Shown: positions 1 to 8,464, numbered from the stretch's first letter. The stretch is DNA of 64,000 nucleotides from Lentibacillus daqui (GCF_027186265.1 NZ_CP114176.1:3286001-3350000); one strand, 5' to 3'. The notes: generated from the sequence alone by a model not told the origin. Made by a program: numbers and translations.

Positions 1-737
1 CCGATATTATGTTTAACAGGTCCCCTATTAAGCTCCGATGTAATCACTATCCTATATTCTTGTTGGAAAGATAACGTGTCATCTTTCCAAAATAGATAAT
101 CTAGACTCTTTTCCTTATTATGTGAATCCATCCTTTCCCTGTTATTGACTGAAAAGTCATCATACTTTACTAATTTAGCTTTATACGCCATATTATTCCT
201 TGCTATATATTTTTCAAATCTATTTACAAATTCCTCTGGATTAGCTATCAATAATATTTCACCTTGGAAATTCTCTTTTAATTTTCTTTTCCTCTCTTCC
301 GCAACCAATGAACGCGCCTTAATTCGAAGATTATAATCATCAATTTTTTCCTCTTTTTCAACAATAAATTCATTAGCCATCAAGGCAAACAGACAAAAAA
401 CAGGACGATGTTTATCTATTGTCTTGTGAATGGTTACTGAATCAGCATCAGCCTTTGCTATTAATTCATCGGTTTCATGCTTGTAGATTTGAATTTATAA
501 ATCCCTCATATGTAGTCCTGCTTCGTATTTATCTCCAATCCCTTTACAGGCATCTTTTTTCTCACGGTCGATAAAATATTTGAAATTATTCATATAAATA
601 TTACCCAATCGCAAATCTTCAAGATATTTTCTCTCATTGTGCTTAAATAAACAAACCACCATATTTTCTAACATACCACCGTAATCACTTAAATATTTAG
701 CCAAAAAAATCACCTTCTGCCTCTTTAATTTCAACAT
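1..737 (-). pseudogene. Unrecognised phage-type protein, interrupted by an in-frame TAA and cut by the window edge
   Basis: The frame from 737 runs to a TAA at 497-495 (after residues HMRDL) and stays open in the same frame to base 1. The downstream part reads QIYKHETDELIAKADAD and later FQQEYRIVI. The upstream part has NNFKYFIDREK and GIGDKYEAG. Together these resemble a family of phage and defence-island hypothetical proteins that pair a K-Y-F-x-D-x-E stretch with a C-terminal Q-x-E-Y-R-I. The family name is uncertain and no function is claimed. A TTGACA box at 764-759 lies so close to the ATG at 737 that the TTG at 704, preceded by AGAAGGTGA, is the better start. The break is either true pseudogenisation or a base error. 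Confidence 0.5.
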
Positions 738-806
738 ATTTTACTTAATATACTAATTTGTCAAATAAATATAATTTCAAAAAGTAGCTGTTGCATAAAT
801 GCTTAT

Positions 807-1229
807 TTAAATATATTTCTTATAATCCTGTTTAATAATCATTATTATTTTATGATAATCGTCAAAAATCATTTCTATATATTCCTGCCCCGGTCCTAAG
901 TATTCACATTTCTCTGCTATCTCGTCTATATGTAATACACGTGTTACCACTTCATATTTAAACAAATGCAAATTTTCGTATAACACTTTTCTGTTGCCTT
1001 TTACATAAACTTTCCAATCAAAATCTTTAGGTTCTCCATAATGTATAGGAAACTCAAGTGGGCTATTATTGCCCTCATTTCCTAGAATAGTATTATAAGC
1101 GATTAGTTTCATTCGTCTATTCTTTGTTTCCTCGATCCTATTTTGATGTCTCGTTTGAGCCCAGTATGAAATCCATCCACCTAATCCGACGCCAATTAAA
1201 GGTAGTATTGATTGTAATAGGTCATTCAT
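807..1229 (-). CDS. Small hypothetical protein with one N-terminal membrane helix
   Basis: A 140-residue protein that I do not recognise. Residues 5-24 form a hydrophobic helix (LLQSILPLIGVGLGGWISYW), followed by a basic stretch (QNRIEETKNRRMK) as in signal-anchored proteins. The rest is soluble and rich in charged and aromatic residues. The ATG at 1229 follows AAGGGATAATTC, a reasonable ribosome binding site. It lies upstream of the interrupted gene on the same strand, with a 70-bp gap that holds a TTGACA box, so the two may be separate units of one small accessory island. Helix-then-soluble small proteins are common in phage and defence islands, but nothing here proves such a role. Confidence 0.5.
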   Translation of the reverse strand: MNDLLQSILPLIGVGLGGWISYWAQTRHQNRIEETKNRRMKLIAYNTILGNEGNNSPLEFPIHYGEPKDFDWKVYVKGNRKVLYENLHLFKYEVVTRVLHIDEIAEKCEYLGPGQEYIEMIFDDYHKIIMIIKQDYKKYI

Positions 1230-1895
1230 GAATTATCCCTTGCCTTTGTAAAACTTTATAATATATATTTTAAACACCTATTAATTCTTGTAAGGTTATT
1301 TATTGGTTTGGAGGTTTCTACACTTTACGTGGTTATAAATCATGGTTAAATAATAAACTCTCATACGCTTCTCACCTAGCGGAATAATTGTGCAAAAGGG
1401 GCATAATCAAAAATGGGCATTTATGACTTTGCCCTTTACCGCTTTCAATAAACTAAAATCAAATCCTTATATACTTTTCCATCTGTTCTTGGTATTTAAC
1501 CTTTTTAAAACTTCATGACGCACATTTATAGGTTGTTCGTATAATTTTGTTATTTTATCAGACCCTCCGATTTATTTTTTTACTGTTAATACCTGAAATG
1601 TTATGTCTTCTTTCTTTAATCCAGTGTTATCAAACCCTATGATTGGGCTCGTTTGCCGATTTTTATAAGAATTATACTTCATGTCTATTGAAAAATTGAT
1701 AATTCCATTCGACATTATACCACAAACCTGTCTGGTGATGTAAGACTTTTTTGAAATGGTCTGTTACCGAACTATTCGAACTTACTGTCATATTACAATA
1801 ATATTACAAATCTATTGGAAATCTATCAAACTTTTACCTTAATTGATATAATCGTGACATAGTTAGTAAAATTTTCATGTGAGAGGGGTAGAGAA
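1230..1895. other. Gene-poor 666-bp gap
   Basis: The gap separates the accessory genes on the minus strand from the wall hydrolase on the plus strand. On the minus strand, 1715-1572 encodes an open frame of 47 codons (starts MSNGIINFSIDMKY), but a TATAAT overlaps its ATG, so it is probably not translated as such. About 20 bases further a CGGAGGG is followed by a 28-codon frame without a standard start codon (KLYEQPINVRHEV). Both look like remnants of decayed accessory genes. On the plus strand a TATAAT at about 1847 is a candidate -10 box for the wall hydrolase. Nothing else is visible. Confidence 0.3.
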
Positions 1896-2963
1896 TTGAC
1901 GAATAAGAAATTAATTATGTCAGTATCTGCGAGTGCGGCCATCGCTTCGGCATTTTTTGTCGCTGATGAAGCAGACGCAGCTTCCTATAAAGTAAAAAGT
2001 GGTGACACGCTATGGGCCATCGCACAAAAATACAATACAACGGTTGGTCAATTGAAATCGGCAAACAGCCTGACCAGTGACGTTATCTATCCAAAGCAGG
2101 TACTGGAAACTGGGAATAAAAAACAATCATCCAACTCTAATTCTACTAATAAATCTGGTTCTACATATACTGTAAAATCGGGTGACACCTTATCGGGGAT
2201 CGCCGCCAAACATAACATATCCGTTTCTGAATTAATGAACTGGAATAACTTGAAATCGACATTAATTTTTCCTGGAGATGTATTGGCTGTCACGAAAAAT
2301 GGAAGTTCTTCCAGCGGTGCGAATGCATCTGGCGGCTCAAGTTCTTCGGGATCAAGCTCGAATGGTGGTAGTGTTGGCTCAGCAAAAGTGCACACCGTTC
2401 GTTCCGGTGACACGTTATCGGGCATCGGTAGCAAGTACGGCGTTAGTGTTGCCAATTTGAAACAATGGAACAACCTGAAATCCGATCTGATTATTGTCGG
2501 GCAAAAGTTGAACATTAGCAAGAGCTCATCATCGGCAGGTTCCGGTTCCAGCTCGGGCTCTGGTTCATCCGGCTCAAGCGATTCTTCCAGCGGTGCCAGC
2601 TATGATGCAAGCAAAGTGGCTAGCATTGCCAAAAGTCAAAGTGGGGTCCCGTATGTATGGGGCGGCTCTAGTCCAAGCGGGTTCGACTGTAGCGGATTTA
2701 TCTATTACGCCTACAATCAAGCAGGCAAATCGATCAACCGTACATCAGCTGAAGGCTATTACAACCGTTCGGCCTATGTCAACAAACCAGCTGTAGGCGA
2801 TCTCGTCTTTTTCGAAAACACCTATAAGAGCGGCATCTCCCATGTCGGCATCTACTTGGGCGGCAACCAATTCATCAGCGCCGAATCAGATGGCGTGAAG
2901 ATTAACAGCCTAAGCAACCCGTATTGGAGCAAGCACTTTGAAGGATATAAGCGGTTTTATTAA
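1896..2963 (+). CDS. Secreted D,L-endopeptidase: three LysM repeats plus NlpC/P60
   Basis: A 355-residue cell-wall hydrolase of the LytE/LytF/CwlS type, predicted to cut gamma-D-glutamyl-meso-diaminopimelate bonds in peptidoglycan. A signal peptide ends near ADAAS (residues 25-30). Three LysM repeats follow at about 31-70, 91-131 and 165-207, each with a SGDTL motif, joined by Ser/Gly-rich linkers. The NlpC/P60 domain covers 235-355 with the catalytic Cys265 (FDCSGF) and His316 (GISHVGIY). The third position is Ser328 (FISAES) where Asn or His is more usual. The start is TTG at 1896, preceded by GAGAGGGG; the nearby ATG at 1877 runs directly into TGA. It appears to be a single-gene unit. The paralogue (lytE, lytF or cwlS) cannot be assigned from sequence alone. 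Confidence 0.93.
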   Translation: MTNKKLIMSVSASAAIASAFFVADEADAASYKVKSGDTLWAIAQKYNTTVGQLKSANSLTSDVIYPKQVLETGNKKQSSNSNSTNKSGSTYTVKSGDTLSGIAAKHNISVSELMNWNNLKSTLIFPGDVLAVTKNGSSSSGANASGGSSSSGSSSNGGSVGSAKVHTVRSGDTLSGIGSKYGVSVANLKQWNNLKSDLIIVGQKLNISKSSSSAGSGSSSGSGSSGSSDSSSGASYDASKVASIAKSQSGVPYVWGGSSPSGFDCSGFIYYAYNQAGKSINRTSAEGYYNRSAYVNKPAVGDLVFFENTYKSGISHVGIYLGGNQFISAESDGVKINSLSNPYWSKHFEGYKRFY

Positions 2964-3010
2964 TACATCGAGTTAACCGCTCCCTTTGGTATGCCTTATT
3001 GAATGATAGT

Positions 3011-3059
3011 ATAACCGGCTTTTGATTCATTTGGTTTGATTAATGAAAGTGCCGGTTAT
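3011..3059. repeat. AACCGGC...GCCGGTT hairpin repeat, copy 1
   Basis: ATAACCGGC at 3011-3019 pairs perfectly with GCCGGTTAT at 3051-3059. Related hairpins lie at 4503 and 10671. Copies 1 and 3 also share the sequence just downstream (TTGG, a purine-rich run, then GAAT and CGGC). It follows the wall hydrolase and may also end its transcript, although no T-run follows. Confidence 0.6.
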
Positions 3060-3142
3060 TGGAGAAGATGGTAGGAATCCGGCTCTGGGCCGGATTCCTT
3101 TTTATGTTGGGTTGGTGTGTGGGCTGGAGCAGGGCGGGACAC

Positions 3143-3289
3143 TCGATCAACTTTTCACCGTTTCCGATCGACTTTCTCGCTCCTTCGATCAACTTTTCCT
3201 CGTTCCCGATCAACTTTCTTGACCGATCGATCAACTTTTCTTCATTCCCGATCAACTTTCACATTCGATCGATCAAATTTTCCATAAGA
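3143..3289 (+). repeat. 21-bp-period array A (7 units, TCGATCAACTTT core)
   Basis: Seven consecutive units of exactly 21 bp, each beginning with (T/C)CGATC(A/G)A followed by a T-rich tract, then a variable second half. Odd and even units differ slightly, giving a 42-bp superperiod. It lies in the gap between two genes on the same strand. Because 21 is a multiple of three, the array is open as a translated heptad (SINFS, PINFL), but no ribosome binding site precedes it. Confidence 0.85.
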
Positions 3290-3500
3290 CACTTCCAATG
3301 AGAAGTCCATACCAAGTGTAACACCTGGCACGGTCAACATTCAGGGAATCCGTGCCAAGGCATTTCCGGGTGGAGGAACGAACCTAAAATTTCCTCCAGT
3401 TTAATTAATTCGCCAACATCATTTCAGTGCTATTAAACTCCCCGAAATATGCTATAATATGAAATATATACTAACAATTTAATAGGAAAAGGAGAATTCT

Positions 3501-4457
3501 ATGTTACTTCGAAAACGCCCCAAGCCACTGCCACTACGGAAACTGGAAGTGCTTATTCCACGAACACCCTCTTATTTCAGTTGTTTACCAGATATGCAAC
3601 AGGATCTGGCAAAACGAATGACAGGATATATCGGTGAAAAAAGAGTTGATTATCACCTAAGATCGCTCGCCAAGAAATATACCATTCTGCATGATGTCCA
3701 CCTCAAACTCCCATATGGAAACTCTATCCAGATCGACTCATTTATTCTTACTCCATATGCCATCTTTATCATTGAAATTAAAAATTATAAAGGAACGATC
3801 ACCTTTGACACGCTTCTCAAGCAACTTATCCGTGATGACGGTGAAAAGGAGACAGGCTTTAAATACCCAATTACACAAGCGGAGAATCATCAGCTGCACC
3901 TCGAAAATTGGCTGCACGATCATCATTTTGCAAATGTACCCATTCGTTATTTCATAGCTATCGCCGATCCAGGTACGATTATAAAAGTAGAAGGAGACAA
4001 GCAGGGAATCGCCAAAGTCGTCACACATGCAGAACATCTCCCACAGCGAATACTCGAAATAGATGCAGCATATGCACAGAGCAATAGTGCCAACTTGCCG
4101 GTTAAAAAGATAAGTGATGCTATTTTGAGTGAATGTGAGGAATTTGATATAGATATCTTGGGGAAATATGGTATGACGAAGGAAATGATTTTGCCTGGGG
4201 TGGGTTGTCCGGAGTGTGGAGTTTTGGCAATGGAAAGACAGTATGCGAACTGGAAATGTAGACGATGTGGGAAGTTAAGCAAAGATGCACATGCACGGGC
4301 GCTGGATGTTTATTTCCTATTGATTAGTGATAAAGTAACGAACCGTGAATGTATGTGGTTCCTAAAAATTAATTCGCGTCATCTAGCCTCAAGAATTTTG
4401 AAATCATATAACTTGACTTATTTCCAAAAGGGCAAATACTGGACGAAAAAACGCTGA
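3501..4457 (+). CDS. NERD domain protein with C-terminal zinc ribbon
   Basis: A 318-residue protein. The nuclease-related NERD domain (about residues 38-160) opens with TGYIGEKRVDYHL and shows the PD-(D/E)xK-like core Asp79 (QIDSFI) and Glu92-x-Lys94 (FIIEIKNY). This predicts Mg-dependent DNA or RNA cleavage, though activity has been shown for few family members. A four-Cys zinc ribbon follows: Cys236/Cys239 (CPEC) and Cys253/Cys256 (CRRC). The ATG at 3501 has AAAAGGAG ten bases upstream. It stands alone between two 21-bp arrays. NERD proteins in Bacillaceae are often single genes of unknown role. The domain call is firm; the biological role is not. Confidence 0.88.
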   Translation: MLLRKRPKPLPLRKLEVLIPRTPSYFSCLPDMQQDLAKRMTGYIGEKRVDYHLRSLAKKYTILHDVHLKLPYGNSIQIDSFILTPYAIFIIEIKNYKGTITFDTLLKQLIRDDGEKETGFKYPITQAENHQLHLENWLHDHHFANVPIRYFIAIADPGTIIKVEGDKQGIAKVVTHAEHLPQRILEIDAAYAQSNSANLPVKKISDAILSECEEFDIDILGKYGMTKEMILPGVGCPECGVLAMERQYANWKCRRCGKLSKDAHARALDVYFLLISDKVTNRECMWFLKINSRHLASRILKSYNLTYFQKGKYWTKKR

Positions 4458-4502
4458 TGTCCCGCACAAGTTAAATAACGGATACGATTCGATTCACTCA
4501 TC

Positions 4503-4532
4503 AACCGGTATTTAATTAACCAAAGGCCGGTT
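4503..4532. repeat. AACCGG...CCGGTT hairpin repeat, copy 2
   Basis: AACCGG at 4503-4508 pairs with CCGGTT at 4527-4532, with a short AT-rich loop. It is a shorter and less conserved copy of the hairpin at 3011, placed just after the NERD gene. Confidence 0.45.
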
Positions 4533-4613
4533 ATAGGACAAGTTAACCTAATGGGAGTTTAGTGCTATTAAAATTACCCTAATCTTAATAAGAATAACTG
4601 AACCGGCGTGGAA

Positions 4614-4760
4614 GGTTGATCGAAAACGAGGGAAAGTTGAGCGAACATGCATGAAAGTTGAGCGAAAACGAAGCAAAGTTGAGCAAACATGCATGAAAGT
4701 TGATCGGAAACGAGGGAAAGTTGGTCGAACATGCGTGAAAGTTGATCAAGGTGAATGAAA
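4614..4760 (-). repeat. 21-bp-period array B (7 units, complement of array A core)
   Basis: Seven units of 21 bp with AGTTGA(T/G)CGAA at the start of each. This is the complement of the array A core, so the array is inverted relative to A. Units alternate between an AACGAGGGAA type and a CATGCATGAA type. It lies in the convergent gap between the NERD gene and the GerP-like genes. Confidence 0.85.
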
Positions 4761-4894
4761 AAGTGATCGTTATCGGAATATGAGATGTTCGGTAGCTTGA
4801 CCGGTTTATACGTTATCGGCGCATGCATCACTGTTTATATCTCCATCGGACACCGCAGCTTTATCTCAATCGACTTGTTGCTTACTCTAAATCA

Positions 4895-4928
4895 CCCAAA
4901 AAGGCGAACCACTACCAGATCCGCCTTT
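4895..4928 (-). terminator. Terminator of the GerP-like pair
   Basis: Read on the minus strand, AAGGCG pairs with CGCCTT around a GATCTGGTAGTGGTT loop and is followed by TTTGGG. It sits about 30 bases after the stop of the downstream GerP-like gene. Confidence 0.5.
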
Positions 4929-4959
4929 CCGATGATTTTTGTGAACAGAACTGCCAGCA

Positions 4960-5196
4960 TTACACGATACTTGTCTTCTGGGCATTTGTGTCATTTACAT
5001 CCAAATCATTGACGAGATTGAGCGGGACATTCGTGATTGTAAAATCGCCGTTTTCTTCTCCTAACCCATAGTTTTGCTTAATGGTTAAAAATGTATCTAC
5101 ACGCGGGGAAGGTGCCAAGTTCATTGATGAATTCCTATCCATTGCATTCACCTTGATCGCCAAGACATTTACGGCTACAGGTCCAAAAAACACCAT
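4960..5196 (-). CDS. GerPA/GerPF-family spore protein
   Basis: A 78-residue protein of the GerPA/GerPF family. Members of the gerP operon are spore-coat-associated and help germinants pass the coat. The N-terminal FFGPVAVNVLAIKVNAMDRN matches the family pattern of a G-P-I/V stretch followed by alternating hydrophobic residues. The middle holds GLGEENGDF, like the G-S-G-x-x-N-x-G-D-F of canonical members. GGAGGG lies six bases before the ATG. It is the second gene of a two-gene unit, only three bases after its neighbour. Which gerP member it replaces is unclear, because this is not the canonical gerPABCDEF arrangement. Confidence 0.7.
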   Translation of the reverse strand: MVFFGPVAVNVLAIKVNAMDRNSSMNLAPSPRVDTFLTIKQNYGLGEENGDFTITNVPLNLVNDLDVNDTNAQKTSIV

Positions 5197-5199
5197 TTG

Positions 5200-5448
5200 T
5201 TATCCCTCCATCTTTTTGGGTAAGGCATGAAAGGTTGATGGCGAATCCACTTGATCCCGGTCATCAATAAAACTTTGCGGACTTACAAAGTCACTTCCAT
5301 CCCCAAAGTTTTGCCCAAACCCTTGTGTTTTCTTATCCGAGTTATTCCAATCAGCTAGCACGTTTTGACCTACATTGACGGCAGACGCATTTTCAAAGGA
5401 GTTGATTTTTAACACAAAAATATTGATATTGACTGATGCACCTTTCAT
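5200..5448 (-). CDS. GerPA/GerPF-like spore protein
   Basis: An 82-residue protein starting MKGASVNINIFVLKINSFENAS, with alternating hydrophobic residues like its neighbour. It then has VNVGQNVLADWNN and a Gly-rich centre (GFGQNFGDG) typical of this small spore-protein family. A long GGGAGGGGG lies about nine bases before the ATG. It is first in the unit with the 78-residue paralogue. The C-terminal third is acidic and unlike the canonical proteins. Assignment rests on pattern resemblance and gene context. Confidence 0.6.
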   Translation of the reverse strand: MKGASVNINIFVLKINSFENASAVNVGQNVLADWNNSDKKTQGFGQNFGDGSDFVSPQSFIDDRDQVDSPSTFHALPKKMEG

Positions 5449-5784
5449 CTATTGCTGCCCCCTCCCTTAAGTGAATATATTACACCGCCTGCTTGCTTAT
5501 GAGAAAAAAGGAAATTTTCATATTCATTGTGTGATCAAGGTAATGAACGTTCCATTGGCTTAATACATATATATAACACCGCTATTACTATTTTAACGTG
5601 GAAGTTGAATCAATCGAAAAACCGGGAAAACTTTTTCCTTCATGTTTTTAGACCTTTAATCCGAATGAACATTTACGGTGCTCTTCATCATTTGATTCGG
5701 CTAAGTCCTCCTTTTAGAACGTAGATGTACAACTAATTTTAGTTCCTGTCCAGGTGTAATGACATTTGTCAGGAGGCAGAGATA

Positions 5785-6291
5785 ATGGACATGGAAAAAC
5801 TCAGACAATGGATGGAGATGGCGCAAAAATACCAAAACGGTAACTTTTGGGATGCTATCTTTGATCAATATCCTGGTATGGACCAGCAAAACACAAATGG
5901 AGACCAACAAAATATGGGGGCAACGGGGCAAAATGATGATGTATATACAGAAGAATCACCGAAGCATCATACCTCGGCCGAATTCCCCCTGGCTGATATT
6001 TTTGTTACGGACACGCAAATAATGATTATTATTGAACTACCCGGGTTGAAGAAAGAGGATATTCAATTGTCCCTTTCCGGAAATAAATTGCTTGTCAAAG
6101 GAGAAAGTAAGATGCCTATTGTGTCGGGATCACCCTTCCTAAAAGAACGGAAATATGGTGAATTTGAAAGACAGATTGAGCTGCCGGAGCCCACTGAAAG
6201 CAAAGACATGCAAGCCAAATTTGACAATGGTCTCCTGCTGGTTACATATATTAGAAAATATAACCAGCATGAACCAATTTCCATCCAATAA
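5785..6291 (+). CDS. Hsp20/alpha-crystallin protein, CotP/CotM-like
   Basis: A 168-residue small heat-shock-type protein. The first 60 residues are Gln/Asn/Met-rich (MDQQNTNGDQQN). The alpha-crystallin domain covers about 65-160 with the hallmark ELPGLKKEDIQLSLSGNKL and a late FDNGLLLVTY strand corresponding to the usual A-x-L-x-N-G-V-L motif. Bacillus coat proteins CotM and CotP share this architecture. Placement between GerP-like genes favours a spore-coat role over a general chaperone. The ATG at 5785 is preceded by CAGGAGGC. The gap upstream is divergent to the GerP-like pair and probably holds sporulation promoters, which I could not assign to a sigma factor. Confidence 0.8.
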   Translation: MDMEKLRQWMEMAQKYQNGNFWDAIFDQYPGMDQQNTNGDQQNMGATGQNDDVYTEESPKHHTSAEFPLADIFVTDTQIMIIIELPGLKKEDIQLSLSGNKLLVKGESKMPIVSGSPFLKERKYGEFERQIELPEPTESKDMQAKFDNGLLLVTYIRKYNQHEPISIQ

Positions 6292-6299
6292 GAGAGAGC

Positions 6300-6521
6300 T
6301 TATTTTTTTATATTTTCCGCGTCTGTGAAATCAGAATCCTCTACGGTAGAAGCAGGCATAATTTGGGTGACTTCATCCGCATTTTGTTCACCAAATCCTT
6401 CATTTCGATGATTGACTACATGATTTCCACGTGCAATCGTTTTGCCAATGGAAATGGTGGAATTTTTATCGATTGTATTTATTTTTACATGATGCAACCC
6501 AATAGTCGTCTTTGCTTTCAT
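6300..6521 (-). CDS. GerPA/GerPF-like spore protein
   Basis: A 73-residue protein (MKAKTTIGLHHVKINTIDKNSTIS) with the same alternating pattern as the two GerP-like proteins to the left, then a Gly-rich centre (NEGFGEQNAD). AAAGGAGAT lies nine bases before the ATG. It is convergent with the Hsp20 gene (8-bp gap) and divergent from the GerPC-like gene. Its retention in this block supports a common sporulation role. Family membership is inferred from pattern. Confidence 0.6.
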   Translation of the reverse strand: MKAKTTIGLHHVKINTIDKNSTISIGKTIARGNHVVNHRNEGFGEQNADEVTQIMPASTVEDSDFTDAENIKK

Positions 6522-6580
6522 CTGCAGGATCTCCTTTCGTCATTTTTTGGACAATATTTTTTGAAAAGGTGTGAGATAAG

Positions 6581-7498
6581 ATGCCTATAAAAGATTTATT
6601 CAACAGGGATGAAAATAATGATGATGAAATAGAGATGCTGGCCAAAAGGGTAATGGCACTTGAATCGAAAACGAATACGTTGGATGTACATATGCGACAA
6701 TTTGCAAAGTTTGAGAACGAATTGCGATCAGAAGCCTATACCTCCAAATATAGCAATAATAAATCAAAGGAGACGCGGAAATCAGCGGAGAAAAATGCTT
6801 TAACACGTGAAACACTTTCCGCCATGGAGAATCATATTTATTCACAAGTGTCCGATTATGTCAAACAGACCACAAGTCCCATTCAAAAGAAAATGAACAG
6901 CTTAGAAGAAAGGTTGTCTGTTATGGAAAATAATGTTCTGAAAATGAGCGATTTGATCGAGAAAAACCTGCAGCAGACAATGCAATTAAAAAGTGAGATG
7001 GAACGCATAAAAGCGGGATTAAGCCCAAGGGAAGAAAAACCGGTTGTCATTCGGGAACTGAAAGTAGATAGAATTATGCTGGATAAATACGAGCAGAACA
7101 ATAATTTTGGTAACTTGGGAATCAAAAATATTAGTGGGCAACTGAATATAGGGGCAACTTACGGAAAAAGCGCCCTCCCATCAGGAATTACTGATGAGCT
7201 GATAGATGATTGGAAAAACCCTGAAGAAGAAGCTGAACAACAAGAAATGATGGACGAGAGTGATTCTGGGAGCGAATCTGATAATGGGGCAGTAAATAAA
7301 TCAGATAATGGGGTGGATAATGAGTCAGGTGATGAATCCAAGGGTGAGTCAGTAAATCAGCCGGATAATGGGGCGGATAATGGGTCACGTGATGAATCCT
7401 ATCTTGATTACCACGGTCGAGGCCACAGCGGCTATTTTGCAGGCAAGCAACAACCAGATGACGATACAGATGGTTTCACAAATATACCGATTGAATGA
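6581..7498 (+). CDS. GerPC-like coiled-coil spore protein with acidic repeat tail
   Basis: A 305-residue protein. Residues 15-150 form long coiled coils (EMLAKRVMALESKTNTLDVH, EERLSVMENNVLKMSDLIEK). A conserved stretch follows with VIRELKVDRIMLDKYE, NFGNLGIK and ISGQLNIGATY, resembling the GerPC core in which E-R-I-E-Y-K-F precedes a G-T-L-N-I-G motif. The C-terminal 80 residues are low-complexity and acidic, with repeated SDNGAVNKSDNGVDN units. The start is ATG 6581 with AAAAGGTG upstream. Canonical GerPC is about 200 residues; the extra length is the acidic tail. The family link is probable, not certain. Confidence 0.65.
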   Translation: MPIKDLFNRDENNDDEIEMLAKRVMALESKTNTLDVHMRQFAKFENELRSEAYTSKYSNNKSKETRKSAEKNALTRETLSAMENHIYSQVSDYVKQTTSPIQKKMNSLEERLSVMENNVLKMSDLIEKNLQQTMQLKSEMERIKAGLSPREEKPVVIRELKVDRIMLDKYEQNNNFGNLGIKNISGQLNIGATYGKSALPSGITDELIDDWKNPEEEAEQQEMMDESDSGSESDNGAVNKSDNGVDNESGDESKGESVNQPDNGADNGSRDESYLDYHGRGHSGYFAGKQQPDDDTDGFTNIPIE

Positions 7499-7510
7499 TA
7501 AGAATTAGAT

Positions 7511-7529
7511 GTGTGCCTGGCACCCGAAT
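7511..7529. repeat. GTGTGCCTGGCACCCGAAT repeat, copy 1
   Basis: Nineteen bases identical to 8689-8707. The TGCCTGGCA core is palindromic. Related GTGCC(T/A)GGCACC words occur at 15542-15586, and weaker forms near 7702, 10588 and 10850. This word is scattered through Bacillaceae intergenic DNA. Confidence 0.7.
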
Positions 7530-7572
7530 ATTTCATTGAAAGGGTGCTGTCATTTCCTGGTTTTTATCGCAT

Positions 7573-7655
7573 TCGATCGATTTGCGCCTTGCTCGATCGA
7601 TTTTCTCTTGCACTCGATCGATTTCACACCGCGCTCGATCGATTTTTCGCCTTGC
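7573..7655 (+). repeat. 21-bp-period array C (4 units, TCGATCGATTT core)
   Basis: Units begin at 7573, 7593, 7614 and 7635, so the spacings are 20, 21 and 21. Each starts TCGATCGATTT. The single 20-bp step would break a reading frame, which argues against a coding role. The array lies in the convergent gap after the GerPC-like gene. Confidence 0.75.
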
Positions 7656-7750
7656 TTGAACTGTTCCAATGGCAGGAAGCTTTCTCAGTCAATTGTTTGC
7701 GTACCTGGCATCCGGACAGTTCAGCGTATTCCGGGGTTGATGGCGTGCCT

Positions 7751-8060
7751 TCACCCGGTCTTCCTGCGATACATTTCAACCCCTTCTGTATTAATATGTC
7801 TAATTAAGCTTTTGTTCGTAATCCCTTCATAATGAACCACGTCAAAGAAATATGGAAGCGGGTACTCTTCATTTAACAGGAAATGTAGTTCGGATACCGT
7901 TTTTCTCGTGACTTCTTCCCCTACTATCGCAATATCCACGTCTGAGCCTTTTTTATAATTTCCCATCGCTCGACTTCCAAAAATCAATGCGTTCAATTGC
8001 ATCAAAAAGACCTATCGCATTTTTTATTAACGTCTGATCTCGAGATTGCAAGCCAAACAT
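7751..8060 (-). pseudogene. MNT-type nucleotidyltransferase (MntA-like antitoxin), frameshifted
   Basis: The natural start is the ATG at 8060, whose TAATG overlaps the stop of the HEPN gene. It reads MFGLQSRDQTLIKNAIGLF. From about 8004 the family motif continues in another frame: LNALIFGSRAMGNYKKGSDV, with the nucleotidyltransferase GS...D-x-D signature. Removing one T from the run at 8008-8004 would join the two parts without a gap. MntA-type proteins AMPylate and silence the HEPN partner. As written, only an N-terminally truncated 84-residue product could start internally (TTG 8005). This is true decay or a homopolymer error. Confidence 0.75.
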
Positions 8061-8464
8061 TATTCTCTTTCCTCCTGAAGTTTTTCATACAATATCTTCA
8101 ACTGCGGCAAAAATACGTTTGCAATTTCATCGACAAATTCCTTTGCCATCTGTTCATCATATGTATGAGTCATTAAATTACGTTTGGATAAAGCATCCAT
8201 CCAGACATGTCCGTCATCAATTAAGTCAATTTGATATGCCTGTTTAATCGCTTCTCTTGGACTCTTTACTACATACCCTTGTGCTTCCAGGTAGTCTTTT
8301 AGAACTTTCCACGATAGTTCAAATGTCATTTCAAAAAACTGAATGACCCCAGCCCACTCTAATTCCGTTTCAACGGATTGTGTAGCATATTTATTCAACA
8401 GTTTGAACGATCGTTCGAAGTTTTCAAACCGCTGTCGCCACCGTACCTCTTTTGACGGTTCCAT
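8060..8464 (-). CDS. HEPN-family toxin / nucleotidyltransferase substrate-binding protein
   Basis: A 134-residue all-helical protein of the HEPN superfamily, close to the HI0074-type subgroup that pairs with MNT nucleotidyltransferases. It has the RX4H RNase motif at Arg95-His100 (RNLMTH) followed by Tyr102, as in HepT toxins that are inactivated by AMPylation next to this site. Trp-rich segments (WRQRFENFERSF, FELSWKVLKDYL) are typical. I start it at ATG 8464, which has GAGAGGAG eight bases upstream, rather than at 8488. It is co-translated with the MNT gene through a TAATG overlap. If the MNT gene is really broken, this toxin would lack its partner. Confidence 0.85.
   Translation of the reverse strand: MEPSKEVRWRQRFENFERSFKLLNKYATQSVETELEWAGVIQFFEMTFELSWKVLKDYLEAQGYVVKSPREAIKQAYQIDLIDDGHVWMDALSKRNLMTHTYDEQMAKEFVDEIANVFLPQLKILYEKLQEERE

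Noticed and set aside
1572..1715. 47-codon gene on the minus strand
   Set aside because: The only promoter-like TATAAT overlaps its ATG, so no ribosome binding site could be transcribed; mentioned only within the gap entry.
3059..3301. Open frames across array A encoding SINFS/PINFL heptads
   Set aside because: The frame is open only because the unit is 21 bp; there is no ribosome binding site, and the array is also open on the other strand.
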